This document shows positions 1 to 6,988 of a DNA stretch of 27,642 nucleotides, one piece after another. Positions within the stretch are counted from its first letter, which is position 1, and every line of letters begins with the position of its first letter. Below the pieces are notes generated by a model, which did no database searches, had not been told where the DNA came from, and was given only the letters and a program-made list of their open reading frames with translations. The stretch spans positions 1-27,642 of the IMG/VR virus record IMGVR_UViG_3300012920_000200; one strand, given 5' to 3'. The stretch is from a virus. Both the position numbers and the translations under genes were made by a program.

Positions 1-7
1 ATAAATG

Positions 8-24
8 CATTATATATACCAAAG
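8..24 (+). repeat. 15-nt AT-rich motif, copy 1 (second copy at 26021)
   Basis: The bases CATTATATATACCAA at 8-22 recur exactly at 26021-26035 upstream of nrdB. Here the motif ends two bases before the ATG of the first gene. Two exact copies, both just upstream of + strand genes, suggest a promoter or other control element. AT-rich chance matches are possible, and this copy may lie in the 3' end of an upstream gene that is outside the window. Confidence 0.35.
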
Positions 25-435
25 ATGGCTTATAGGCCAAGCGGTAAAGATGAATTACATGTCAGTTTCTTTCCAAGTGAAATGGAAAATGAACAAGATA
101 TATATACTGAGTTTGTAAGTATTGATTATGACTCAGAAGAACCTAAGAGAACTTTATATCTACATAAATACAATCCTGATTGGAAAGAAGACTATGAACT
201 AGTAACTTCTAACTCTGGTTTTGTAAGACATATAATTCCTGTAAGTAAGCTTAAGATTATAAATGATGTGACAAGCAGAGGATCAGTAGAAGAACCTGCT
301 ATCATTGACTTTGCTAATCCAAGTTTGCCAAATCCAGATGATCAACTGATTGAAGATCCGCTGGTAGCTAAGCTAGAAGAAATCAATCAAACATTAAAAT
401 TATTAAATAAAACAATAAGTAAATTAATTAAGTAA
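25..435 (+). CDS. Hypothetical phage protein with C-terminal coiled coil
   Basis: This 136-residue protein has no family I recognise. The N-terminal two thirds is mixed polar and aromatic sequence. The last 25 or so residues (LEEINQTLKLLNKTISKLIK) form a leucine/isoleucine heptad-like helix that could oligomerise. Its stop overlaps the ATG of the Sak4-like gene in the arrangement TAATG, so the two are probably translationally coupled. Its position at the head of a recombination/replication cluster suggests a role near DNA metabolism, but nothing in the sequence shows this. The ATG at 25 is the first in frame; the gene could extend upstream of the window only if an earlier start were used. Confidence 0.75.
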   Translation: MAYRPSGKDELHVSFFPSEMENEQDIYTEFVSIDYDSEEPKRTLYLHKYNPDWKEDYELVTSNSGFVRHIIPVSKLKIINDVTSRGSVEEPAIIDFANPSLPNPDDQLIEDPLVAKLEEINQTLKLLNKTISKLIK

Positions 436-1118
436 TGGCACAAAGCGTATTAGTAATTGCTGATTCAGGTACAGGAAAGTCAACCTCAATCAGAACATTA
501 GACCCTAAAGAGACTTTCATTATAAATATTGCTAATAAACCTCTACCTTTTAAAGGTTATAAAAGCAAGTATACACAGATTAGTAAAGAAAACCCAAAAG
601 GTAATCTTACTTCAGCTTCAAGTGCTGCAGGCATCATAAAAGCAATGAAGCATGTTAATGATAAAATGTCAGAAATAAAAACAATTGTTGTTGATGACTG
701 GCAATATATGAGTTCTTTTGAGTATTTTGATAGAGCACAGGAAAAAGGTTATGATAAGTTTACTCAGATAGCATCCAACTTAGCCATGGTTGCAAAGCTT
801 CCTAAAGATCTGAGAGATGACTTAACCGTAATCTTCTTAACTCATTCAGAAGATTCAACTGATATCAATGGGAACAGAAAGATAAAGGCAAAGACTATTG
901 GTAAAATGATTGACAATGCTCTTACTTTAGAAGGTCTGTTTTCTATTGTACTTTTTGGTAAAGTAAATAAAAATGATGATGGTGAACTTGAATATGGTTT
1001 TGAAACACAAAACAATGGAGAGAACACATGTAAATCACCTATGGGTATGTTTGAGGAATTTTTTATTCCAAATGACTTACAGCTAGTAAAGGATTGTATT
1101 GAGGAATACAATAAGTAA
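435..1118 (+). CDS. Sak4-like RecA-fold ATPase / single-strand annealing recombinase (AAA_24 family)
   Basis: The 227-residue protein opens almost at once with a P-loop, residues 9-17 ADSGTGKST. A Walker B strand follows (TIVVDDWQYM, Asp87-Asp88), and then a sensor-like strand IFLTHSED (Thr136-His137). This order and length fit the phage nucleotide-binding proteins of the AAA_24/Sak4 group, single-domain RecA-like ATPases that promote annealing or strand exchange on ssDNA. In many phages Sak4 is encoded beside a dedicated ssDNA-binding protein, and the next gene here looks like one. The start overlaps the preceding stop (TAATG), which supports ATG 435. The function in this phage is inferred from motifs and context. 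Confidence 0.85.
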   Translation: MAQSVLVIADSGTGKSTSIRTLDPKETFIINIANKPLPFKGYKSKYTQISKENPKGNLTSASSAAGIIKAMKHVNDKMSEIKTIVVDDWQYMSSFEYFDRAQEKGYDKFTQIASNLAMVAKLPKDLRDDLTVIFLTHSEDSTDINGNRKIKAKTIGKMIDNALTLEGLFSIVLFGKVNKNDDGELEYGFETQNNGENTCKSPMGMFEEFFIPNDLQLVKDCIEEYNK

Positions 1119-1145
1119 AATTAATAATTAATAAAAAAGTAAATT

Positions 1146-1820
1146 ATGTTAAGTACTAAAGACATGTCTGCCGGAACAGGCGGAACAAAACCAGTAATTG
1201 GAACCGGTAATCACAAAGTAAAGATTAATTCTATCACTTTTGATCAAACACCATATGATGCAGATGCATATAATATTACTCTACATATTGAGTCAGAGCC
1301 TGTAACAGGAGAGTTTAATGGTTTCTTAAAAGATATGAATAATCCTAATGGCCCACGTTATGAAGGTCAAGTAGGTAGAGTTAGATTCTCTCCATATCCA
1401 TATAAAGATGCTACATTACAAAATGGAAATGAAATTAGCCGTGATACAGAAGTATTAAAAGCTATGGTATTTTTAGCTGAAGTTGTGGGTAAGAGAGCTG
1501 AGTTAGATGCCATAGAAGCTAATACAATTGAAGACTTTATGGCTAAAGCATCTAAAGTATGTTCTAACACTGGTTATATTAATGCATGCTTAGGTGCACG
1601 TGAGTGGGAAAATAAAGAAGGTTATGTAAATAATGATCTATTCCTACCAAAGAGAACTAGAAACGGTGTTCCATTAGAGGCACTAGATGTAGAGAATTCT
1701 AATCTTCTTACATTTGATAGAAATGATACTAATCACTTCCGTCCTATGGTTAAGAAAGAAGCTGCTGCTACAACTAGCTTTGAGCCGGTTGCAACATCAG
1801 GAGATGACTTTGATCTATAA
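1146..1820 (+). CDS. Probable ssDNA-binding protein partnered with Sak4
   Basis: The 224-residue protein has a beta-rich core with alternating hydrophobic strands (residues about 20-80, e.g. HKVKINSITF, AYNITLHIES). A low-complexity linker leads to an acidic tip ending GDDFDL. An acidic hydrophobic tail on an OB-type core is the hallmark of SSB proteins, where it docks partner enzymes. The gene lies 27 nt after the Sak4-like ATPase and before the primase, as in phage modules where Sak4 and its SSB are paired. I could not match a named SSB family by eye, so this rests on fold pattern, tail and context. A terminator follows directly, so this gene ends the first transcription unit. Confidence 0.6.
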   Translation: MLSTKDMSAGTGGTKPVIGTGNHKVKINSITFDQTPYDADAYNITLHIESEPVTGEFNGFLKDMNNPNGPRYEGQVGRVRFSPYPYKDATLQNGNEISRDTEVLKAMVFLAEVVGKRAELDAIEANTIEDFMAKASKVCSNTGYINACLGAREWENKEGYVNNDLFLPKRTRNGVPLEALDVENSNLLTFDRNDTNHFRPMVKKEAAATTSFEPVATSGDDFDL

Positions 1821-1835
1821 TATAAATCAAAAGAT

Positions 1836-1872
1836 TGGGTCCAGTGTAATGCTGGGCCCATTTCTTTTTCTT
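1836..1872 (+). terminator. Rho-independent terminator after the SSB gene
   Basis: The arms TGGGTCCAG (1836-1844) and CTGGGCCCA (1852-1860) pair over nine positions, eight Watson-Crick and one G-U, around a 7-nt loop. The pyrimidine run TTTCTTTTTCTT follows. It separates the Sak4/SSB genes from the primase gene. TACTTTTG at 1872-1879 resembles a Bacteroidota -7 box and sits just 4 nt before the primase ATG, but no -33 TTG is seen at the right distance. Confidence 0.85.
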
Positions 1873-1883
1873 ACTTTTGGAAT

Positions 1884-2864
1884 ATGTTTAGCACTAAGAA
1901 CTTTGTAATAGAAGGATCAGATGTACCAAGCACATGGGTATTCCAATACTATTTAAATTTACCAGAAAGACTTACGGGTCAGGATATAAAGATAAAATCT
2001 ATCTTTAATCCTAATGAGAGAACTCCAAGCTTTTGTATATATGTGGACAAATCCATAATGCAATATAAGTTTAAGGACTTTTCTACTGGTAGGAGCGGTA
2101 ATAAAGTTGACCTAGTTAAATTTATACTTAACCTTAGCTTCTCTGAAGCTATGAGAAGAATAGTAACAGACTACAATAATTTTGTAAAGTCATCTGACTA
2201 TATAGAAGATAAAAACTTTACACCTCAAGCAAGGTGGGAAATTGATTTTATTAATCTTAGAGGTTGGAACACAGAAGATAGTAAGTATTGGTTACAATAT
2301 AGAATAGGCAAAAGCTTATTAGATAAATATAATGTCAAGCCAATTGATTACTATAATTTGATTAAACAAGAATCAAATGAAGTAAAAAAACTAAAAATAG
2401 GCAGTAAGTTTTGCTATGGTTATTTTGATAGAAATGGTGAAGTATATAAAATATATCAGCCTCATAGTAAAAAACATAAGTTTTTCAAAGCAAAGCAATA
2501 TCTACAGGGTATTGATCAGCTTGAGTATAATCAGCCTTATTTAGTTATATGTTCTTCTTTAAAAGATGCAATGTGTTTAAAGAGTATGGGTTATAATATA
2601 GAAGTTATAGCGCCTGACTCAGAGAATACTATGATTAAACCACATATCATGCAGCATCTAAAAAAGAAATATGATAAAGTAATCTGTCTCTTTGATAATG
2701 ATGATGCAGGTAGACATGCCATAAATAAATATACAGAAGTATATAATATACATGGTGTATATCCAAGTCAATGTAAAGATGTATCTGATGCAATGCAAAC
2801 TATTGGTTTTAATAATTTGCATAGTATGTTGAAACCTTTACTAAAAGAGGCTTTAAAAAAATAG
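1884..2864 (+). CDS. DnaG-type primase fragment with divergent TOPRIM domain
   Basis: The 326-residue protein fits a phage primase that makes RNA primers at the fork. Residues about 35-75 contain the pattern seen in DnaG N-terminal regions (FNPNERTPSFCIY, then the KFKDFSTG segment and GNKVDLVKFIL), but without clear zinc-binding cysteines. The TOPRIM part spans about 170-280: a strand LVICSSLKDA (220-229) and the metal-binding segment LFDNDDAG (Asp271, Asp273, Gly276). The catalytic Glu normally in the first TOPRIM motif is replaced by Ser224/Ser225. No helicase domain follows. Spacing to the RusA-like gene is 2 nt. Primase function is likely; whether it is fully active is open. Confidence 0.75.
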   Translation: MFSTKNFVIEGSDVPSTWVFQYYLNLPERLTGQDIKIKSIFNPNERTPSFCIYVDKSIMQYKFKDFSTGRSGNKVDLVKFILNLSFSEAMRRIVTDYNNFVKSSDYIEDKNFTPQARWEIDFINLRGWNTEDSKYWLQYRIGKSLLDKYNVKPIDYYNLIKQESNEVKKLKIGSKFCYGYFDRNGEVYKIYQPHSKKHKFFKAKQYLQGIDQLEYNQPYLVICSSLKDAMCLKSMGYNIEVIAPDSENTMIKPHIMQHLKKKYDKVICLFDNDDAGRHAINKYTEVYNIHGVYPSQCKDVSDAMQTIGFNNLHSMLKPLLKEALKK

Positions 2865-2866
2865 TT

Positions 2867-3256
2867 ATGAAATGGTTTATACCAGGGAATGTACCCTCAA
2901 GTAAAAACGGAAGACGGTGGACAGGTAAATACTTTATTGCTAGCAAAGCAGTAATGAATTATAGAAAAGCAACAAAGCAGTATTATGCAGACTATGCTAA
3001 AGAATTCAAAGCTGAAGTTGCAAAAAAAGGTTTACCCGTTAAAGTGTCTTTTGAATTTATAAGAGGAACACGTCATAAGTTTGATTATATAAATCCAGCA
3101 CAGACAGTGCAAGATGATATGGTTAAACATGGATGGATTGAGGATGATAATGCAGAATTTATCATACCGGCATTTCAACAATATACCTATGATAAAAAGA
3201 ACCCAGGAGTATGGATAGAATTAATTGAAAATGAAAAAAAAGATAATAACAGTTGA
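2867..3256 (+). CDS. RusA-like Holliday junction resolvase
   Basis: This 129-residue protein matches the length and pattern of RusA, a homodimeric endonuclease that cuts four-way junctions using clustered aspartates. The N-terminus IPGNVPSSKNGRRW is the usual phage RusA opening (substrate-contacting loop). The acidic cluster is KFDYIN (Asp73), VQDDMVK (Asp83-Asp84) and GWIEDDN (Asp93-Asp94). E. coli RusA uses Asp70, Asp72 and Asp91. Here the position matching the second Asp appears to be Ile75, which fits a divergent subfamily. It lies between the primase and the next small gene and overlaps the latter by 26 nt. A recombination or replication-resolution role fits its neighbours. Confidence 0.8.
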   Translation: MKWFIPGNVPSSKNGRRWTGKYFIASKAVMNYRKATKQYYADYAKEFKAEVAKKGLPVKVSFEFIRGTRHKFDYINPAQTVQDDMVKHGWIEDDNAEFIIPAFQQYTYDKKNPGVWIELIENEKKDNNS

Positions 3257-3515
3257 AGAATTTTTCAGGTTAAAGCTAATGTTTAGCGGTAGCCAAGAAG
3301 ATAAAGAACTTGCATGGGAAATATATGATAATGCATATGAAGATAAAGTAATACTAAATCAGCTAATGGCCAAAGCCTTAATGTTTGAAGATAGACAGCA
3401 GTTTATTGATGGAGTTAAGTTTGAGTTTATTGCTAATAGTAAAAACTTATATGCATTTATATCAGCAGAATCTATTGAGGAAATATATAAAGACATCTTA
3501 AATAAATTATTATGA
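3231..3515 (+). CDS. Hypothetical small phage protein
   Basis: The 94-residue protein starts MKKKIITVEEFFRLKLMF and is largely helical in character, rich in Glu, Asp and Lys. An in-frame TTG at 3225 could add two residues, but ATG 3231 is the natural start. It overlaps the end of the RusA-like gene by 26 nt in another frame, and its TGA overlaps the ATG of the VWA/metallopeptidase gene (ATGA at 3512). No catalytic motif is visible. The tight coupling on both sides supports real translation. Its function is unknown. Confidence 0.7.
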   Translation: MKKKIITVEEFFRLKLMFSGSQEDKELAWEIYDNAYEDKVILNQLMAKALMFEDRQQFIDGVKFEFIANSKNLYAFISAESIEEIYKDILNKLL

Positions 3516-4675
3516 CAAACATCCAAGATTTGGTTGCAAGAACAACCAAGAATTTAATTTTTACTGAGCCCTTTTACGGGCTCTTTTTGATTGGTATCAA
3601 TAAACAATATATTACTACAATACCTACAGCAGGTGTTAGTAAACATAATGTTGGTATACAATTAGCAATTAACCCTGATTTCTATGAAGAGCTTTCAGAA
3701 GATCATAGATATGGATTAATAAAGCATGAGCTTTTGCATATAGCATTTGGTCATCTTATTATGAGGGACTTATATAATGATCATAAGCTATTTAATATAG
3801 CAGCAGATCTAGAGATAAATCAATATATAGCAGAGAGTAAACTTCCTGAAGGAGGATTATTACTAAGCAGTTTTCCTGAGCTTAACTTACCTACAAAAGC
3901 AGGTACAAAAGTATATTATGATTTATTACAACAGGCTAAAGAAGATGGATCATGTCCGGCTCTTGATAATCTAATGAATCAAATGGATGGTAGTACACCG
4001 TATTGTCATACTACATGGGATGAATTTGATGAATTACCTGAAGCAGATAAAAAGCTTATACAAAAACAAGTTGAGCATCAGCTAAAAGAATCTGCAGAAC
4101 AAACTGTAAAAAAGTGTGGTAATATACCGGGGGAGTTAGCTGATCTTATTAGAAGACTTCTTAATGTAGAGCCAGCTAAGTTTGATTGGAAAGGATATCT
4201 AAGAAGGTTTGTAGGAAACTCTAGTGTAGTTTATACAAAGAAACTGAGACGTAAGTATAATAAAAGATACTCTGCAAATCCAGGTCTTAAGATAAAATTT
4301 AAAAATCATATACTTGTTGGTGTTGACACAAGCGGATCTGTAAATAATGATGAATTAAAAGAATTCTTTAGTGAGCTTGTGCATATGCATAAGACGGGTC
4401 ATAAGATTACAGTAGCACAATGTGATACTAGACTGCAAAGCATCAAAGAGTTTAATCCAAATAAAGATTGGGAAATACATGGTCGTGGTGGAACAAGCTT
4501 CCAACCAGTAATTGACCACTATAATGAAAAGAAAGGCGCTTACACAGCCTTGATATACTTAACAGATGGTGAGGCTTATACTCCAGATAACTGTCCTAAT
4601 AATACATTATGGGTGCACAGTTCAAACTGTAGAATAAATGAGGAATTACCAGGATTAAAAATACAATTAAATTAA
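3512..4675 (+). CDS. VWA-like protein with HExxH metallopeptidase-type N-terminal domain (DUF2201 type)
   Basis: The 387-residue protein has two parts. The N-terminal part (about 1-150) has the DUF2201_N pattern: a TEPFYGLFLIG start, a strand with PTAGVSK, then HELLH at 72-76 inside KHELLHIAFGH, a zinc-metallopeptidase-type helix. The C-terminal part (about 265-387) is a von Willebrand A fold with an intact MIDAS motif DTSGS (272-276), a GGTSF segment near 326-330 and YLTDGEA near 349-355. Such VWA proteins typically act with a MoxR-type AAA+ ATPase, and one is encoded 6 nt downstream. Protease activity is not proven; some relatives keep the fold for protein remodelling only. A terminator-like hairpin lies within codons 19-26. 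Confidence 0.8.
   Translation: MTNIQDLVARTTKNLIFTEPFYGLFLIGINKQYITTIPTAGVSKHNVGIQLAINPDFYEELSEDHRYGLIKHELLHIAFGHLIMRDLYNDHKLFNIAADLEINQYIAESKLPEGGLLLSSFPELNLPTKAGTKVYYDLLQQAKEDGSCPALDNLMNQMDGSTPYCHTTWDEFDELPEADKKLIQKQVEHQLKESAEQTVKKCGNIPGELADLIRRLLNVEPAKFDWKGYLRRFVGNSSVVYTKKLRRKYNKRYSANPGLKIKFKNHILVGVDTSGSVNNDELKEFFSELVHMHKTGHKITVAQCDTRLQSIKEFNPNKDWEIHGRGGTSFQPVIDHYNEKKGAYTALIYLTDGEAYTPDNCPNNTLWVHSSNCRINEELPGLKIQLN
3566..3588 (+). promoter_or_regulatory. Intragenic terminator-like hairpin at the start of the VWA gene
   Basis: GAGCCC (3566-3571) pairs perfectly with GGGCTC (3578-3583) around the loop TTTTAC and is followed by TTTTT (3584-3588). It has every mark of an intrinsic terminator but lies inside codons 19-26 of the VWA/metallopeptidase gene. 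It could attenuate transcription into the downstream cassette when translation stalls. It could also be a by-product of the conserved PFYGLF residues it encodes. Confidence 0.55.
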
Positions 4676-4681
4676 TAGAAA

Positions 4682-5959
4682 ATGGCACAAGTAAATTTAA
4701 ACATTGAAGAACTAAAAGGTTTTGTAAATCACATTATCACAAACAATAGATATTTACAGGATAATAGTAAGAGTCCTGTATCAGTAGAAGTTGTAGGTGA
4801 GTCAGGTATTGGTAAGACATCTACTATTGTAGAGCTTGCTAAAGAAAATAAACTGAACTTTGTAAAACTTAATTTAGCACAGATAGAAGAGTTGGGTGAC
4901 TTAGTAGGATTTCCTGTACGTCAATTCCAAATGTATAAAGAAAAGAAGGTGACAGTACCTGGTACAAAAACAAATGATATATCTATGGTTACAGCTACAC
5001 AGAGAGCAGCTGGATCTAGTTTAGCAAACTTAAATCAAACTATTACCAAAAAGATTGGACAATGGGTTGATGAACTTGCCGTTCAAGAGTATCTTAAAAA
5101 TGGATACAAGATGACAGGTAAGAACAGAATGTCATATTGTGCACCTGAATGGATTGCAGATAAGAAAGAAGGTGGTATACTATTATTAGATGACTGGAAC
5201 CGTGCAGATACTAGATTTATACAAGCGGTTATGGAGTTGATAGATAGACAAACATATATCTCATGGACTCTTCCAAAAGACTGGCATATTATATTAACAG
5301 CAAATCCAGATAATGGTGACTATATGGTTAATAGTGTTGACTCAGCACAAAAGACCAGATATGTCACGGCTAATCTAAAGTTTGATGTAAATGTATGGGC
5401 AAAGTGGGCAGAAGGCGCTAATATAGATACAAGATGTATTAACTTCTTATTACTACACCCAGAGTTAGTAACACAAGAAACAAATGCTAGATCTATAACT
5501 ACTTTCTTTAACGCAATATCAAGCTTTGAATCTTTTGAAGATAACTTATCTATGATTCAAATGATTGGTGAAGGTAGTGTTGGTGATGCTTTTGCATCTA
5601 TGTTTACCACCTTTATTAATAATAAGCTAGATAAGCTTGTTACACCTAAAGATTTATTAACTCATGATAATGAACAATATATTCTTAATGAGTTGAGATC
5701 TTGTATTGGTAAAGATGATACTTACCGTGCAGATATTGCATCTACATTAGCCACAAGACTTGGTAACTATGCTGTAGTATATTCTCAAGAGAATACAGTA
5801 ACACAGAAGATTACTGATAGACTTAAAGCTTTGTGTACTCTAGACTATTTTACTAATGATCTTAAATATCTAGTTGTACGTACAATATTTAATGGTAATA
5901 AAAAGAAGTTTAACAAACTGATGATGATCCCAGAGATTGTCACAATGACAATGAAATAA
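4682..5959 (+). CDS. MoxR-type AAA+ ATPase
   Basis: This 425-residue AAA+ ATPase has Walker A GESGIGKTST (Gly39-Thr46 core, Lys45) and Walker B GGILLLDDWNRAD (Asp170-Asp171). The strand IILTANPDNGDYM after about residue 200 is a sensor-1 segment, and the DSAQKTRYVT segment beside it may supply the arginine finger. The WNRAD and TANPDNG patterns are typical of the MoxR/dynein-midasin-like branch. These ATPases couple to VWA-domain partners to remodel or activate target protein complexes. The partner is the gene 6 nt upstream, and the stop overlaps the next ATG (TAATG), so the whole cassette is likely made together. The target in this phage is unknown. Confidence 0.85.
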   Translation: MAQVNLNIEELKGFVNHIITNNRYLQDNSKSPVSVEVVGESGIGKTSTIVELAKENKLNFVKLNLAQIEELGDLVGFPVRQFQMYKEKKVTVPGTKTNDISMVTATQRAAGSSLANLNQTITKKIGQWVDELAVQEYLKNGYKMTGKNRMSYCAPEWIADKKEGGILLLDDWNRADTRFIQAVMELIDRQTYISWTLPKDWHIILTANPDNGDYMVNSVDSAQKTRYVTANLKFDVNVWAKWAEGANIDTRCINFLLLHPELVTQETNARSITTFFNAISSFESFEDNLSMIQMIGEGSVGDAFASMFTTFINNKLDKLVTPKDLLTHDNEQYILNELRSCIGKDDTYRADIASTLATRLGNYAVVYSQENTVTQKITDRLKALCTLDYFTNDLKYLVVRTIFNGNKKKFNKLMMIPEIVTMTMK

Positions 5960-6984
5960 TGGCAAAGAAAACTATATTTCAAGAGTATAGTAAAGCTGCA
6001 TTATCACACTATGATTTGGTTGATGACCCCATTTATGGGGTTGTCACCTCATCTGGTGTTGAAGATGTACTATGTACTCAAGATGAAAAAACATATAATG
6101 ATATACTTGAAGTATTGACACGTCCTACTGAAACAGATCAGACGTTTATAAATAAGAAGAAAGCTTTTGTTCTACCAGGGAGCCCAGTATCTAATGATAA
6201 GATTAAGGCTGCGCTTAAAGAACATAAGATTACTGTAACAAATGATTATACTCAGGCAGATTTAATGGTAACGCATGATAATATCAATAGTAGTTATGAA
6301 AATAGTGCAAATCCTAGAGTAACTCACATGCTTTGGCAGCTTTGGAATTATGAAACTACTAGTGGTGGTGGTCAAACATCTTCGTTTGCTAATATGATTA
6401 AGGATCATGATAAGCATGTTATCATTACAAATAAAATAACTGATAGACTTAGATATTATGATTTAGATATAGAAGATTCTTTATTTGATGTATGGGCTAT
6501 AACAGGTTTAGCACTTAATCTAGCACACCGTATTGAGATGGGTGATATGTCTACAGTTAGTATTGACACAGTATTACATACCTCTGCAACAAAACGTGAG
6601 TTAACTCATGATCTATGTGATCAAATAGTTAGTATGTGGAATGCAGGTGGTGATGATCGTACTATGTGTGAGAGTTTGCTGGTAAACTTAGATTATACTA
6701 AGAGTCTACATCTTATGTGGAATTTAGTGCAAGAGTTGGGTAGCATACATTATAATCACCACAATAAAGATCTAAAGTATTGGTTAGAAGCATCTAACTG
6801 GGAAAGATATTATAGCTTATCTGCTCAAGATATGATCAAATATTTAGAAGAAGAAGAAAAATTAAATAAAGAATCTTTTAGATATTTAGAACCTATTGTA
6901 AGAAAAGATATACAGATTCATAATAGAGATCTTTATGTATTTAAAGTTGCTGTAAAAAAGGAGTATCAACAATATTTAAAATAA
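5959..6984 (+). CDS. Unknown protein of the MoxR/VWA cassette, paralogous domain A
   Basis: The 341-residue protein is not one I recognise. Residues about 60-110 form an alpha/beta unit with the pattern KKAFVLPGSPVSNDKIK, then LKEHKITV and ADLMVTH, somewhat like a BRCT or Rossmann half. Around residues 232-247 is DDRTMCESLLVNLDYTKS, which has a counterpart in the next gene (DDRSLAVEMLANCNVNKS). The two therefore appear to be distant paralogues. The C-terminus is helical and charged. It starts inside the MoxR gene's stop (TAATG) and is 4 nt from its relative. Context makes it a likely accessory or substrate protein of the MoxR/VWA pair. Confidence 0.75.
   Translation: MAKKTIFQEYSKAALSHYDLVDDPIYGVVTSSGVEDVLCTQDEKTYNDILEVLTRPTETDQTFINKKKAFVLPGSPVSNDKIKAALKEHKITVTNDYTQADLMVTHDNINSSYENSANPRVTHMLWQLWNYETTSGGGQTSSFANMIKDHDKHVIITNKITDRLRYYDLDIEDSLFDVWAITGLALNLAHRIEMGDMSTVSIDTVLHTSATKRELTHDLCDQIVSMWNAGGDDRTMCESLLVNLDYTKSLHLMWNLVQELGSIHYNHHNKDLKYWLEASNWERYYSLSAQDMIKYLEEEEKLNKESFRYLEPIVRKDIQIHNRDLYVFKVAVKKEYQQYLK
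6024..6046 (+). promoter_or_regulatory. GC-rich intragenic hairpin near the start of the 5959 gene
   Basis: ACCCC (6026-6030) pairs with GGGGT (6037-6041) around the loop ATTTAT, and flanking TGAC/GTCA can extend the stem imperfectly. No T-run follows. It lies about 22 codons into the gene, nearly the same place as the terminator-like hairpin in the VWA gene, and encodes a similar peptide (DPIYGVV against EPFYGLF). It may be an mRNA structure or coincidence. Confidence 0.35.
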
Positions 6985-6988
6985 AATT

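Noticed and set aside
842-1111. Leftward 89-codon open frame opposite the Sak4-like gene
   Set aside because: It is wholly inside a well-supported gene on the other strand, with serine/proline-rich composition typical of a reverse-strand shadow.
1872-1883. TACTTTTG as a primase promoter
   Set aside because: It matches the -7 pattern, but no -33 TTG is present at 19-20 nt and the upstream bases form the terminator stem.
1714-1908. Rightward frame overlapping the end of the SSB gene and the start of the primase gene
   Set aside because: It runs through a strong terminator, overlaps two real genes and has a shadow-like leucine-rich composition.
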